NCBI RefSeq assembly: GCF_015594925.2
Contig: NZ_CP087590.1
Span: 744,001 to 808,000 of the forward strand
Length of the DNA stretch: 64,000 bases
Direction of reading: 5' to 3'
DNA from: Vibrio sp. VB16
Lineage (GTDB): Bacteria > Pseudomonadota > Gammaproteobacteria > Enterobacterales > Vibrionaceae
Part shown: piece after piece, positions 63,411-64,000 of the stretch
Position numbering within the stretch: position 1 is the first letter of the stretch
How the letters are laid out: every line of letters begins with the position of its first letter
The notes under the pieces: generated by a model
Seen by the model: the letters and a program-made list of their open reading frames with translations, nothing else
The model's database searches: none
What the model was told of the DNA's origin: nothing
Position numbers and translations under genes: made by a program

Positions 63411-64000
63411 TTGTTAGATACTCTTACTTCATGTCTTGAAAAATACCGACAACCTCACAGCCGTGTTGTTCTGGCATTAAGCGGTGGTGTTGATTCAAGA
63501 GTATTGTTGGATCTGCTTGCGCGTTATCAGGCAATACATAAAGAGGTAACCTGCTTAGCGGTTCATGTTCATCATGGATTAAGTGATAATGCGGATGAAT
63601 GGGTTTCCTGTTGCCAGACTTGGTGTGATAACGACGGTATTGAGCTGTTCGTCGAGCACGTTGAACTCAATTTAGCTCGCCAGGTGAGCACAGAACAAGA
63701 AGCCCGCAACAAGCGATATCAAGCCTTAGAAAAACATGTCAAGAAAGACGATATACTGATAACTGGCCAACATAATGCGGATCAGATGGAAACGTTTTTA
63801 TTGGCTCTGAAAAGAGGTAGCGGTCCAAAAGGTCTATCTGCAATGCCTGAATGCGCTCATTTTTCCGACGGTTTATTGATTCGTCCTCTCTTAACCACTA
63901 ACCAAGTCGCGATAGTTGAATATGCGCATTCTAAACAACTAGACTGGAATGAAGATGAGAGTAATCAAAATACTCAATATGATCGAAACTTCTTGCGACA
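63411..64000 (+). CDS. tilS: tRNA(Ile)-lysidine synthase TilS (3' end cut off)
   Basis: Modifies C34 of the CAU-anticodon isoleucine tRNA with lysine so that it reads AUA. The frame is open from TTG 63411 to the window edge (196 codons). PP-loop ATP motif ALSGGVDSRVLL at about residues 22-33, then VHVHHGLSDNADEWVSCC, ITGQHNADQMETFLLALKRG and SGPKGLSAM, all typical. GAGG 8 nt before TTG supports that start; a more upstream start is blocked by lack of conserved sequence. The C-terminal substrate domains lie outside. Confidence 0.92.
   Translation, partial: MLDTLTSCLEKYRQPHSRVVLALSGGVDSRVLLDLLARYQAIHKEVTCLAVHVHHGLSDNADEWVSCCQTWCDNDGIELFVEHVELNLARQVSTEQEARNKRYQALEKHVKKDDILITGQHNADQMETFLLALKRGSGPKGLSAMPECAHFSDGLLIRPLLTTNQVAIVEYAHSKQLDWNEDESNQNTQYDRNFLR

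Overview
The window looks like chromosome 1 of a member of the Vibrionaceae, probably the genus Vibrio. Evidence: Na+-type flagellar stator genes pomA/pomB preceded by a near-perfect FliA promoter, a RibB fused to a degenerate RibA-like domain, lineage-typical proteins of unknown function (DUF2310, DUF3301, DUF3549, DUF3461), the order uppS-cdsA-dxr-rseP, and AT-leaning codon use. I saw no rRNA, tRNA, IS element, prophage or CRISPR array. The identification is from recognised protein families and gene order, not from a search.

Layout. 1-5.4 kb: riboflavin synthesis (ribD partial, ribE, ribBX, ribH), nusB, thiL and pgpA on the + strand. 5.4-8.5 kb: xseB-ispA-dxs (isoprenoid precursors) on the - strand. 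8.8-10.7 kb: pomAB with its sigma-28 promoter. 10.65-14.5 kb: an accessory-looking block with a CitA/DcuS-type sensor kinase, its response regulator and a Dcu-type C4-dicarboxylate transporter, placed between pomB and thiI. 15-19.2 kb: thiI, the GcvB small RNA (- strand), gcvA, a DUF423 protein and rlmM. 19.3-25.6 kb: xni, ppnN, a cytoplasmic diguanylate cyclase and a membrane TPR protein with a degenerate GGDEF domain. 25.7-31.9 kb: queF, syd, DUF2310, yaiI, a small KfrA-N-like protein, the CsrB regulatory RNA with a perfect GacA/VarA box upstream, DUF3301, DUF3549, yqcC and truC. 31.9-39.1 kb: a LacI-controlled sugar locus (TIM-barrel isomerase, Gfo/Idh/MocA dehydrogenase, complete ABC importer) with two matching operators. 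39.2-43.5 kb: DUF3461, glnD, map on the - strand. 43.6-64 kb: the conserved rpsB-tsf-pyrH-frr-uppS-cdsA-dxr-rseP-bamA-skp-lpxD-fabZ-lpxA-lpxB-rnhB-dnaE-accA-tilS run for translation, envelope, lipid A, replication and fatty-acid synthesis; tilS is cut by the window end.

The most informative non-coding content is regulatory: CsrB (about 25 GGA motifs), GcvB, a FliA promoter, a ribosomal-protein S2 leader, two LacI operators and about a dozen intrinsic terminators. The most open questions are the substrate of the sugar locus, the role of the TPR/degenerate-GGDEF protein, and the ligand of the C4-dicarboxylate two-component system. I did not find a clearly unprecedented system.
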